NCBI GenBank assembly: GCA_001430745.1
Contig: KQ481942.1
Coordinates: forward strand, 271,086-335,085
Direction of reading: 5' to 3'
Length of the DNA stretch: 64,000 bases
Source of the DNA: Auxenochlorella pyrenoidosa
Lineage: Eukaryota > Chlorophyta > Trebouxiophyceae > Chlorellales > Chlorellaceae
The notes beneath the pieces were generated by a model. It was given only the letters and a program-made list of their open reading frames with translations. It made no database searches and was not told the origin of the DNA. The position numbers and the translations under genes are program-made. Below, piece after piece: positions 22,218 to 32,702 of this stretch (the first letter of the stretch is position 1; each line of letters begins with the position of its first letter).

Positions 22218-25200
22218 TCACTGGGACAGGTTCTTTGCCCAGACCGCCCAGTCCTTGCCAGAGGCCGCCAGCTCCCAGCCCTCCTCCTTGCACGGCACGA
22301 GGTCGGCAGGCATGTCAAAGCGCGGGCCCAGCTTGAGGGTGACGTTGTCGTTGCAGCGCGCCACATACATGTCGTGCTCAGCAGCCAGGATTTCCAGCTT
22401 GGAGTCGGCGCGGATGCCCGCCTGCTTGCGGATGGACACCTGTCGACGTGCGGGGCAGCAGGGCGGCCCAGACCAGATGAAGCAAGAGGTCGGCAGGAAC
22501 CGCAGTTCGCTTTTGTCCTGGCCATGCGCGCTGCATGACCACATTACGAGCGAGGCACGACGGCCAGCATCGGCGGCAAGCGACGTGCAGGGGGGGGGCT
22601 GTCTACAGGCGCGGAACAATGCCAGCTCAGCACCCACCAGGCGGTTGATCTCCTCGGCCAGGCCCCACTCGTAGTGGTGCTCCCAGAAGAGGCAGGGCAC
22701 GCCAGGGTGTCTGCGCGCCGGGGCAGCGGTCATGGACGCTTGTGAGCAGGGAACCTCGGAATGGGTGCAGCCTAGGCGAACAGACATCTGCCACGTGAGC
22801 TCGGTCCCTGGTTTAGTCGTGCTGGCAACAGCTGTACATAGCGTCATTTCGCCGGCAACCTCACGGTGCGTTGTAAACCCTGTGGGCTTCAATGACACAC
22901 ATCTCCCTGCAGCAGCAGCCCAGCCCAGTCCTGCTGCTATGCTCACGTCAGAATGTAGGCGTACCCCAGCATCACATGCGACTTGGGGAAGGGCCAGTGC
23001 TGCAGGCAGAGGCAGGAGGCAGGCCAAGGGTGAAAACATGTAGACTGAGGATGGAGCTGCTTCAGGCACAGGTGCGGTGGGCAGCTCGCGCAGCGTCCTG
23101 GGCCTGAACTGCGGGCCCCCGCCACCGCTCTTGCCGGCCGGCCAAGGCGGCAGCAAGACCCCCATTCCCGTGGGACAAGCCAGGCGCTGCACCTGCTGCG
23201 TGGACCCGGTGTCGTGGTTGTCCACAAAGGTGCAGGAGCGCTGGGGCCACCAGCCCAGCAGGCCGGGCGCCTTGCCGTCATGGTCACGCAGCCGGTCGTA
23301 CTGGGTGTGCTTGACCGCCTCCTGAAGGTCAAAAAAGGAAGAAAGCAGCAGTGGCGGGCACGTCGGTCGGGCAAGCAAGTTGACCCACGAGGCTGTACAG
23401 GCAGGCCGGCTGGTCAAGACCTGTGGGCGTGGATCCGCGCCTGCAGGATGCCCTTGGTTACAAAGTCAAACAGCACAGCACAGCATAGCACAGCACAGCG
23501 CGTGCCGCACCTGCAGGATGCCCTTGGTCACAAAGTCAAACATGGTGGCGTGCTTCGCCTCGTCGGCAAAGTCGGCCAGCTTCTGGCGGGCTGCAGTGCG
23601 GGGGCAGGAAGGCGCGCAGGGCAACGCACGTTTAGGGCCGCAAAGGGTGGGTTGCAGTGCCGGCGTCCTTGACGTAGCAGGTTGCTGGCCCCGGCTGTGG
23701 CCAGGCCTCCGCCAAGGCCCCTAGCCGACAAGCCGGGCCCTGCAGCGGCGGGCGCGTGCTCCAAGGCGCCACGTCGGGGCGCGCCTCCCACTAGACGCTT
23801 CGGTACGCCTCCCAGCTGTGCGCTGTGCTGCGCGGCCTGGCCCGGCAGTGGGGCCCCGGCCCTTGCCCCAGCACCCAAGCCCTCACCCTGGTCCTGGTTG
23901 TAGTCCAGGTGGCCGTCGTGCCATGTCAGGTCCAGGAAGTCCTCGCCCACGTGGAAGGTGCCGCCGCCGATGCTGCGCTCGATGTACCTGCGGGCGGCGC
24001 GTCGACGGGCGCGTGAGTGGCTACCGAGGCCTGGCGCTGGGGGCCGCCGCAGCTGCGGCAGTGCCGCCGACTGCAACAGACCTGACGGAGGACGGGTCTG
24101 CAAGAAAGCACGCGTGTTGCTTCCCCTCCAATGCGCGCACAAAAGGCAGTGCGCTGGAGTGCAGCGGGCCGCGCCCAGGGCTGCCCCACTCACTCGCGGC
24201 AGTACTTGGGTGCGTAGCCGCGCACAAAGTCAAAGCGCCAGCCCTCAAACCCGATGTCCGAGTGCAGCCACTTGAGCCAGTCCACCAGGCCGTCCCGCAG
24301 CTCCTTGTTGTGATGGTCCAGGTCTGCACCAAGGGGAAGGGCGCACAACGTGAGCAGCAACAAGTGTGCAACAACTGGCGTGATGCAGCTGGTGTCGAGC
24401 GGCCATCCGGCCCTGCGCAGCACCATGACGGGGCAGCCGGGCCTGTCCTTTGGGTGAGCTGAGCCATCCAACCGGGGCGCTGTATCTGTCTCTCCCCATG
24501 CCCCATCAAAAGCAGTACCAAGGCGGCGCAGAGCACACAGGGCAAACCTACGCACCTGGCGCCGCAGCATAGTCGTCGCCGCTGTCCTTGTTGCCGGTGC
24601 CGTGGAAGACGGGGTCGTCGGATGTGATGGCCCACTGCGCCCAGTTGATCGCCTTCCCTGTGTGGTCGATCTGCACCCCGAGCAAGGCACCAGCAGAGGT
24701 GCACCCTTGGATGTTGGAAGGCAGCCAGTGCAGGCGGTTGGGCAGGCGGTCGGCATCCCTGCCAGCGCGTTCCTACATTTTTCAATGCGCGCAGCAAGCG
24801 CCCTGGCTGCGACAAGCCGGCCGCGCCGGGTCTTTGCAGCAGACAGCAGAGCAGCGAGGGGGCATGCACGCTCACGTCGTCCCCGTAGCGGTTCCACACC
24901 CCGTTCTCGTCCTGGTAGTCGGCACAGCGGTGGTTGATCACAATGTCGCACACAGGACTGCAGGGGGGCGAGGCAGGCGCAGCCGGGGTGGGTGTCGCAG
25001 GTGCAGCCATCAGGCATCCCTTGCTGGACGCCCCAGGGCAGTTGAGTGGTGGGCGATGCACCGCCCGGGCCTGGGTGGTCGACCGGCTGGCCATGACGCC
25101 CCCAAAGCCCGCAGGCAAACAACCTAGCCTGATACGCACAGGTTGCCAGCCCCTGCTGCAGAGAATCTGAAGGTGGGCAACTTGGGCACCTGCGCATGCA

Positions 25201-26253
25201 GGCGGCAGGCAGCCCGAGGCGTCCTCACCGAATGCCCGCCTCGAGCAGCTTGCGGTTGAGCTCGATAAGCTCCTCCTTGGTGCCGTATGCGCTCTTCAGG
25301 TTGTACAGCTGCGGCAGTCAGCAGGGAAAACATGCGGGACGGAAGGCGCGGTACGAAAGCTGGTCGGCAACGGCAGCCTGGTGCATCCGTTTGGAGCCGT
25401 ATAGGGCACGGCTGCCGCCGATGGTGCGGGCTCGGTCCCCCTTCGCAACTGCAAAGAAGGTCCCAGGGCCAGGTGCCAGCACCCGCACACCCACTCCTCT
25501 GCTGACCTGGCCGGGAAGGTAGCCCTGTGGCGCCACAGACTGGCTGGGGGGCGGCAGCCACAGGTGGGTGATGCCGGCCTCCTGCACGGGGCGATGGGCA
25601 AAACATCATTGTCGGCACTAATGGGCATCGGCGGCCAGCTGCGTTGTGACGTGCCAGAGCTTAGGCACACTAGCTGAGGCAGGCAGCATGGCACGCGCTG
25701 GCCTGCCACCTGGCAGCATCCAGGCCAGCTTCCCGTTACCACGCTACCGCACCAGCAGCTGCGGTATCTTGCTCTGCACGTGCTGAAACCAGTGGCCATT
25801 CTTGTGGCTCTCCCAGCCAAAGCCTGCACGCAGGGCAGCTTGTGAAATGAAGCAGCCTCGCAAAGGCGCATGGCTGGCCGCGCTGCAACTTTCATACCAC
25901 CCATCCCAGTATCCAAGATCGAGGGCAGCGTACGCTGCTTCAGATCGCAGAGAGGCTGCGCCGCGCAAGCAAGTCTGCTAGTGGGCAGGTGGCTGTCCCG
26001 GCTCACCCTCCATGCAGATGGTATCCTCAACAGGGATGCGGGGTGGGCGTGGCAGCGTTGCGCCCTCCATTGCCGGCGGCGCCTCCGCGGCGCTGGCCGC
26101 GGACGCCGTGGGGCTTGCACCGCCCCCCCTCTGCTCCACAATCCTCCGCACCATGCGGCTGCTGTGGAGCCCCGGGCGCTGCAGCGCGCCTGGTTGTCGC
26201 TCCACCTTGAGGGCGGGCTGGCAGGTCAGGGCGTGAGAAAGAGAAGTGTACAT
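22218..26253 (-). CDS. AMY: Alpha-amylase B (GH13)
   Basis: Thirteen exons in coding order: 26007-26253, 25753-25823, 25507-25581, 25229-25308, 24876-24957, 24556-24670, 24194-24323, 23887-23987, 23511-23590, 23193-23321, 22947-22999, 22638-22710 and 22218-22439; 485 aa. Region I is DIVINHRC from residue 162. The nucleophile is D255 in GWRFDFVRG, the acid/base is E282 in HVGEDFLDL, and the third carboxylate is D364 in FVDNHDTGS. It is closer to canonical plant amylases than copy A (YNQDQ and [12 protein letters not shown] are present). The start at 26253 ([10 protein letters not shown]) is the last Met before the conserved part that leaves space for the divergent TPR gene. An earlier in-frame ATG and an internal Met are alternatives, so targeting is uncertain. 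The intron after 23511-23590 holds a copied piece of that exon. Confidence 0.9.
23441..23472 (-). repeat. Copied fragment of an amylase B exon
   Basis: These 32 bp repeat 23511-23542 (the 3' end of the exon 23511-23590) with one mismatch. A CAGCA-rich run follows. The piece lies in the adjacent intron and cannot code for a full exon. Confidence 0.85.
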
Positions 26254-26449
26254 GTTCGATGATCGATGGAGGACTGAAAGGAAACAACTGATAGGAGGGC
26301 GTGTTGTGCTCCAGTCCATGTCGGCGAAGCAGGGAGACATGAGCTGCTCGCACATGGTGGATGACCAAACCCAATTCTGCCGATCGTGGGTGTATGATCC
26401 ACCTGCCAAAAGTTGCCGCAACTACTCGGAAAGCCCTTGCAGAACGCAG
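26254..26449. promoter_or_regulatory. Short divergent promoter, amylase B / TPR protein 1
   Basis: Only 196 bp separate the two start codons, so the genes probably share a bidirectional promoter. No specific motif is recognised. Confidence 0.5.
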
Positions 26450-29400
26450 ATGCTGAGAGCGACCTTGCTGCGCGCCCTGCAGCTGCGGGCGTCTGCGGCA
26501 GCCGTTGGGGCATTGGAGAGCGTAGCCGCAATCCAAGCAGTGCCGCTAGCCACCACCGCACATGCGGCAATTGCAGCTCCCCCGACAGCGGCTGCATTGA
26601 GCGGCCTTGGCAGCCCTTTCGTCGCTCAACGATTTCGGGGCATTAGCGCGGCGGCCATTCTGCTCAGCGAGGCTGGCAAGGCCAGCGGCGGCGGCAGCGG
26701 CAGCGGCAGCGCTGGCGGCGGCACTGCTCCGCCCGCGTCGGGCGCTGCTGCGCCGCCGGCGGACGAGCCCGAGGGTGCCCTGTATGGCAGCGAGGACGAG
26801 GAGGATGAGGAGGCGGAGGCGGCCATGGCGGAGGCCTTTGAGCGGCTGACTCAGGCGGCGTTTGAGATGGTGCAGCAGGGCAAGCCGATGGAGGCAGACC
26901 ACGTGCTCTCCGAGGGTGCGACCCCACCCCTGCTGCGCGCGCTCATACCCTGCTGCGTGCGCGCTCATACCCTGCTGTGCACACTGTCATTCCCTGCTGT
27001 GACGCGTGCTGCCGCGCCAGTCTCTCAGCACGCGGCCCGCAGGAGGCTCGCACGGCGCGCATGTGGCTCCGCCAAGCCAAGCCAGCTTGCTTGCTTGTTT
27101 GGGCTTAAAGTCTGTCTAACCGCATTGGAATTTGCGACACAGACCAGCAGGCCTGCAGGCTGTGGTACTGCCAGCAGAAGGCCTACCCCATCCCCTGCCC
27201 AACCCATGTCTGCTGCACATCGCGTGCCCGCCCGCAGGCGCGAAGCAGGCGGCAGAGATCCTGGGGCCCGATGCGCTGGAGCTGGCTGCCCTGTACGACC
27301 AGCTGTGCATCATCCGCTTCCTGCACGAGCGCATGGAGGAGGCGGCAGAGGCCGGTGCGTGGGGTGTAGGGTGTGCGGGGCGGGCCCTGCAGTGGCAGAC
27401 GCTGGTGCGTGGGGCGGCCGTTGCGGGCGGCAGGCGCTGGCATGCTGCTTGCCGTTGCGCAGGTTGGCCAGCCGTCGGGCATGCCCTGACATGCGCCTCC
27501 CTGCAGGTTGGCGCAGCTTGGCTGCGCCAGCGGACACGACCTGTTTACATGAGAAGATGCTGCCTTGCACCCCTGTCCACCTGCAGCCAAGCAAGCGATG
27601 GACATCCTCAAGGTGCATGATGAGGGCTTTGGCCCGGCCACCGCCATCGCCGCCACCCGCTACGCGTCCACCCTGGTGGCGACTGGCAGCCCGCAGGAAG
27701 CGCAGGTGTGCGCGCACTGCCGCGCTTGAGGGTAGCCACAACTGGCTGCATCTGCCTGCCAGGCCGGCGTGGGTACGATTGCAAAGCCCCCTTTGAGTTG
27801 GTGCGCACGCACGCGACCGGCTTGTTCCCGCCCCGGTCTGCAGCTCTACGCAGGCCGCAGCATCGGCAGCCTGGAAAAAGGGATGGCCATGCTGGCAGAG
27901 ATCCAGCCAGAGGACGACGAGGATGAGGCGGTGCGCCGGGCGGGCCCGCTTGTTTGGGCTTAAAGCCTGTCGAACTGCAACGGAACTTGCGGCACAGACC
28001 CGGGAGGGGAGCGCAGAAAGCGCGTGCACGGCTATTCAAATTGGGAGGTTGCAGGATGCGAGAGTGCAAGGCGGCTGGGCGAGGTTGCCACCAGGGGGAG
28101 GGCTCCATGCCCTGCCCAACAGCCCGGGGCTCCCCACACTGCAGGAGCTGGCAGAGACCAGGGCCAAGTTTGAGATGGGGCTTGGCGAGTCGCGCTTCTA
28201 CCACGGTCTTGCCAAGCAGGCGCAGAACCTGACTGCGGCAGGTGGGTGGGCTGTAGCCAAGCAGGCGCCTGACTGCGGCAGGTGGGGCGGGCCATGACTG
28301 TCAAGCGTGCGGCCGTCATGTATGGGGCCAAGATTGGACCGCTGCCAAACATGCTGCGCAGCCACCCTACCTTGAAGCATGTATCGCTGCCTGTCCGCCA
28401 TTCAATCGATCCTGGGGCTTCCTTCCGTCTGCGCAGCTGTGGGGCAGCATGTGGAGGAGATGCAGCAAGGCCTGGAGGACATGGCGCAACATCTCGGCCA
28501 CGAGAGCCCCCTCATTGCAGCGGCGCTCAGGTGGGCATTGGGCAGGGCGGTTCCACTCCTGTATCGAGCCTGTGAGCATTACTGAGCATATGGTACTGGG
28601 CAGGCATGCGGTGCGCCCTTGGAGAACCTTGGTGCCTCTGCCAGTAGCTTGCGAGTGCAGCGATGATTGGCACCGCACCCCATGCTGCCTGCACGACGCG
28701 GCCCGCCATCCTGTGTATCAGCAAATGATGTTGTTTCAATCTGTCTCCCGCCTCGATTGCTTTCCTGCACTCTGCAGGGAGCACAGCCGGCTGATCATGT
28801 CGGCCCTGGAGCAGGATGAACTTGAGCTGGCAGAGGCGCTGTACCTGCAGGTGTGGTGCAGAGCATGGTGAAGGGCGCCCGCCCCGTTACCAAGTTGTGC
28901 ATGCGGTATGTCCAGCTCCATGGAAAGCATATGTGGGATCGGCTCCGGGAAGGTTCATGAACTGTTTCAGGTCAACTGACAGCTACTTCTTGGAGTGCCC
29001 TGCAGCGCAGCCCATGAGGCGCGCCTGCCCTACTGCATGTTGACGTGCTGCAGCCTGGCCCCCTGCTCACGGCTGCAGGATGCAAGGTTGCACACGGCGG
29101 TCGGCAGCAACTTTGAGCATGTCGCGCTCACGCTGTACCAGTGCGGCACGCTGCAGGTAAGCCGCGCTGCTCTTTTCACAGCAAAGTGGGCGGCTCCAAG
29201 GAATGCCAACACTGAGCGCAAGCCGTCGCAGCAGCATGCATGCTCGTGCACGCATCAGATGAGCGGCGCCTCAGTGCAGTTGCCTGATTTACAACATGAC
29301 ACGTGAACCGTGACATTCAGTCTCTGCTCCCTGACCTTTGCAGTATGTGATGGGCAAGTATGAGGCTGCAGCAGGGTCGCTGAAGCAGTCGCTGCAGACT

Positions 29401-30475
29401 GTGCGCAGGCACTTCCCGCAGGCCGGTGAGCGGGCAGGCATGGTCGTTAGGGTGGCAGGCCTGCAAAGCGGGCAGGCCTGCTGCGCAACGCGGCCCCTGC
29501 CACAGCCGTTGCAAGCTGCCCGAGGTGCTGGTGTGCGCCCCCAGTTCCGCCTGCATGTTTGCATGAATGCCTGTGCATGCAACACCCATGGCTAGGAACT
29601 GCCTGCTCTTCGGTCTGCCCAGGAATCCAGGTCCCGCCTGCCTGCCACCCCTGCAGAGGAGCACATGCTGACCGTGCAGCAGCGGCTAGGCATGGTGCTG
29701 GCACTGCTTGGCAAGTACGAGCAGGCGAGGGAGATGCTGCAGGACGTCGCGCCGGCGCTGGGTGAGCAGGGCGCACAGCTGGTGCTGCCTCTGGTTGCAA
29801 ACTGGGCGGGGTGGATGGCACCTGCGACCCCTTCCTGCCTAACTGAGCCAGACACACTGCAATCTTGTATGCCTCACTCCGATCAACACTTGCAAATGGC
29901 TTACTATTGAGGGGCCGCCTGGCCAGCAGGGAGTTGTAAGCTGCAGTTGTCCCTCCATCACCGGCCTTGGTTTGTCCCGCTCCACGCCAATCCAACGTCG
30001 TACCCCGCCCGTTGCCAACCCCGGTGTTGCAGTGGGCAACCTGGGCGAGGGCAACCCGGCCAGCGAGGAGCTGGAGTTCATGCTGGCGCTGATCAGCCTC
30101 AGGGAGATGGAGGCGGATGGGGTGACCGACGCGGCGCGCCGCCGGGAGCTGCTCTCTGCCATGGAGGTGCGCCATGCTGTGGTTGCAGGGCATTGCGGAG
30201 CTTTGGGGAGCATGGTTGTGCACGGCAAGGCTTGTACCAGGCTGGCATGGCAGGTTACATGCAGCCTCTGCCTTGGAAGTGGCCAGAATGGGAAGAGGCA
30301 GCGCAGAGGCACTAGATGTGGCATCACTCCTGCGCTGAACCTGAAAATTGCTCCCTTGTTCGCTCCCTGGTTCCAGACTCACCTGGCCAAGCTGACAGCC
30401 TATGGCGAGGAGCACATGCTGGTCAAGAAGGCGCGGCAGCTGCACGAGGACGCCAACAGGCAGGGCAGCTCGTGA
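26450..30475 (+). CDS. TPR repeat protein 1, probable organelle targeting
   Basis: Exons 26450-26915, 27238-27354, 27587-27705, 27844-27930, 28145-28241, 28437-28530, 28778-28850, 29079-29156, 29344-29425, 29657-29761, 30033-30166 and 30377-30475 give 516 aa. The N-terminus (MLRATLLRALQLRASAAAV) lacks acids and looks like a mitochondrial presequence. Next comes a Gly/Ser/Ala linker and an acidic patch (YGSEDEEDEEAE). The rest is helical repeats of tetratricopeptide or kinesin-light-chain type, for example MGKYEAAAGSLKQSL and LLGKYEQAREML. Such repeats bind partner proteins; no catalytic motif is seen. It resembles TPR protein 2 (43106-45877) in layout: targeting peptide, low-complexity linker, helical repeats. 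Two introns each carry a copy of the hairpin repeat. Confidence 0.72.
27091..27145 (+). repeat. Hairpin repeat, copy 2
   Basis: TTGTTTGGGCTTAAA is followed by GTCTGTCTAAC and ends ACACAGACC. It lies in the first intron of TPR protein 1, sense orientation. The outer stem GTCTGT/ACAGAC is intact. Confidence 0.85.
27949..28001 (+). repeat. Hairpin repeat, copy 3
   Basis: This copy starts about 18 bp after the donor of the intron following 27844-27930, sense orientation. It reads TTGTTTGGGCTTAAA, then CTGCAACGGAACTTGCGG, then CACAGACC. Confidence 0.85.
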
Positions 30476-30937
30476 GCAGGCGCAAACGCATCGATCATAC
30501 GCTGCTGGAACCCCCCACTCAACTCAACTGAGCAAGACCGCCTATGTCTGACAAATGTCTGAAATACAGTGTGTGTGCTTGTAAATCATGCCGCTGAGCT
30601 TCTGATGTTGACATCAACACTGGAGCCTCGAAAGTGCCTTGCTGGCGGCGGCACTGAAAGTTGCTGAAGTTCGCTGCGCAGCATAGCTATTCCCCCCCTT
30701 GTGCTGACGACCTTCGGTGCTCAGGGAGGATCAGCCGAGCTCGATGCTGGCCCCTTCCGCGCTCCCTCTGAGTGACCAGTTCGAAGACTGCTTTGCGCGG
30801 CTAGGTCATCTGTCGGTGCGTGTGCGCCGACCGGGGCAGTAGATTGCCTCTGTTCGTTCACTGAGCGACGCCGGATCGCTTGCCGCTGCTTGCCGCTGCA
30901 CACCGCTGCCGGCGACGACCGAAGCTCGCCGCCCCAC
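30476..30937. other. Intergenic region
   Basis: This is the 3' flank of TPR protein 1, with TGTAA at 30580, and the upstream region of the FANCE-like gene. No other feature is seen. Confidence 0.45.
30580..30584 (+). terminator. TGTAA polyadenylation motif, TPR protein 1
   Basis: TGTAA lies about 105 bp after the stop. Confidence 0.55.
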
Positions 30938-32491
30938 ATGCAGCAAGCGCCTCCCTTCATGCAGGCAGCCGAGCTTGGTGCAGAAGTTGATGCCCTGGTG
31001 AAACCTATGAGCTTATGCGGCATCCCAGCGCCTGGCTGTCCGGCGCTGGCCGCGCTGCCCCTGGCCGCCCAGGCCAACCTGCTGCTCCTCATGCGAGCGG
31101 CGCCCCACCGCTTTGCGAGCGGCCAGCGGGCAGCTGTCTTGGCCAGCGTGGCGCAGCTGGCAGCCGGCGCAGCCAGCGGCTCAGGCCTGCTGCAGCTGCT
31201 AGCCCACGGCATTGGTGGGGATGGCATCCATGCTGCCATGCCGCCCTGCCCTGACTTTCTCTTCACCCCAGAGCCCTGCTTCCCATGGGCCCCTGTGTTG
31301 GCTGACAATGCAACAGCTGCAGCACTGCAGGAGCAGCTGGCAGCAGCATCAGGGCAGCAGTCGCAGGAGCGCACACAAGGCGGGGGAAGTGCTGCGAAGC
31401 GGCACGCAGAGGGCCAGGCAGCGACAGGCATGGGCAGCAAGCGGCAGCGCCAGGCCGCAGCCGCCGGCCCCCCAACCATCGGCACGGCAGCCGATGCGGA
31501 ACTGGATTCAGCTGTGCAGACAGTGTGGCGCGCCCTGGCTGCCCACGCCTCTGGCAGCGGGCAGCTGCGCTGCATTCCTGCTGAGCTGCAGGCGGCGCTG
31601 GGCACGCTGGCGTCGCGGTGCGCAGCAGGCGCAGCAGCCGGCGCCGCGGCGCTGCAGGCCTCTGGTCTAGGCAGCCTGGAAGACGACTCCCTGCTGCTCC
31701 TTTTGCTCCAAGATCTCGTCTCCCCGGCCAGCAGCTACGCTCGCTGCTCCGCCGCTGCCGGGGGAGTGCTGCTGCCGCGCCTGCAGGGGCTGCAGGCCGC
31801 GGCGCCTCGCGACCTGGCAGCCGCTGCGGAGCATGTCGGTGCGAGGCGGGGCTGTGTCCACCGCCTGATGCTCCGTGGTGCTTGCCGCTGCCACCAGCAG
31901 TTGCATTGCTACCCTGCCCTGCCTGCAGGCGTTGGCCAGAAGTGGCTGGCTCCTGCCGCCCCCAGAGCTTCCGGGCTGTAGCTGACGGTAGGCTTGCATG
32001 TGCCCCCCTCCTCCCGTGCCCCTGCAGCCACCTCGAACCCCCAGGCCTTCATTTCCGCATGCCTCAAGCCGCTGCTGAGCAGCACTTCAGGCCTCGGCAG
32101 GCACCAGGCTGAGCTGATCAGCGGCGTGGTCAAGTCGACGCTGCCAGCTCAGCTGCTGCCAGATGTGCTGGCTGCCGCGTGCTCGGCGCCGGCAGGCGGG
32201 GCAGCCGGCGCCGGATGGAACGAGCAGGTGGTCAGTGTGCTGCAGGCGGCGCTGAATGCCAAGCCTGCACTGTCTACGCCTTGTGTGGTGCAGCTGGCAG
32301 GCGCCCTGCGCGCGGCGTGCGCGTCCAGTGCCGATTGCGCAGCCTCCGCCAAGCTTGCCAAGCTGGCGTTGACCGTGGTCAAACAGTATGCGGCCGAGGC
32401 GGCGGCCGCCAAGGTGCAGCTGCAGGAGGTGGCTGCTGCTAGCACCTCTTTCATTGCAAAAAGCCTGGCAGCGGCGGTGGCCAAGTTGTGA
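30938..32491 (+). CDS. FANCE: Fanconi anemia group E-like protein
   Basis: The two main exons are 30938-31838 and 32028-32491, joining in phase 1 to 454 aa. The C-terminal half is a set of antiparallel helical pairs. The end of the protein matches the FANCE C-terminal domain as I remember it: VLQAALNAKPALSTP, then a helix ending KLALTVVKQYA, then a closing TSFIAKSLAAAVAKL. Human FANCE has AKLMLTVMTKYQ and TTFLRKSLKAALKHL at the same places. In animals FANCE bridges the Fanconi core ligase to FANCD2 for interstrand crosslink repair. The first exon is unusually long and Ala-rich, with a basic patch (AKRHAEG, GSKRQRQ) that could be a nuclear signal. A small extra exon near 31930 cannot be excluded but reaches a stop in the needed frame. 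The ATG at 30938 is the first in frame. Confidence 0.68.
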
Positions 32492-32702
32492 TGCAGCTGC
32501 AGCTGCGTGTGCTGCTTGTGGGGCTAGCTATGCTGGGCTTTGCTGTTTCATCAAGAAGAGAGAATAAGAGATTTCGTGTGGCAAAAACTCAATGTCTTGG
32601 AAAGGGATATGCAAAGAAGAAGATGGCAGTGCAGAAGTGATAGGCCAGAGCTGCAGGGTCGCTGGCGACTCTGCATGCTGCTGAAGGGCGGCGCAGCCTC
32701 GC

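Noticed and set aside
24021..25139. Long minus-strand open frame of 372 codons
   Set aside because: It runs through several alpha-amylase B exons and introns, mostly in the wrong frame, and covers splice sites that the amylase homology supports.
27091..28001. Hairpin repeats as introner elements that created their introns
   Set aside because: The copies do not reach both splice sites and occupy only part of much larger introns, so they seem inserted into existing introns. The sense bias remains unexplained.
31850..31990. An extra middle exon of the FANCE-like gene
   Set aside because: In the phase needed to join both flanking exons it meets a stop before any usable donor. The direct junction 31838/32028 keeps frame.
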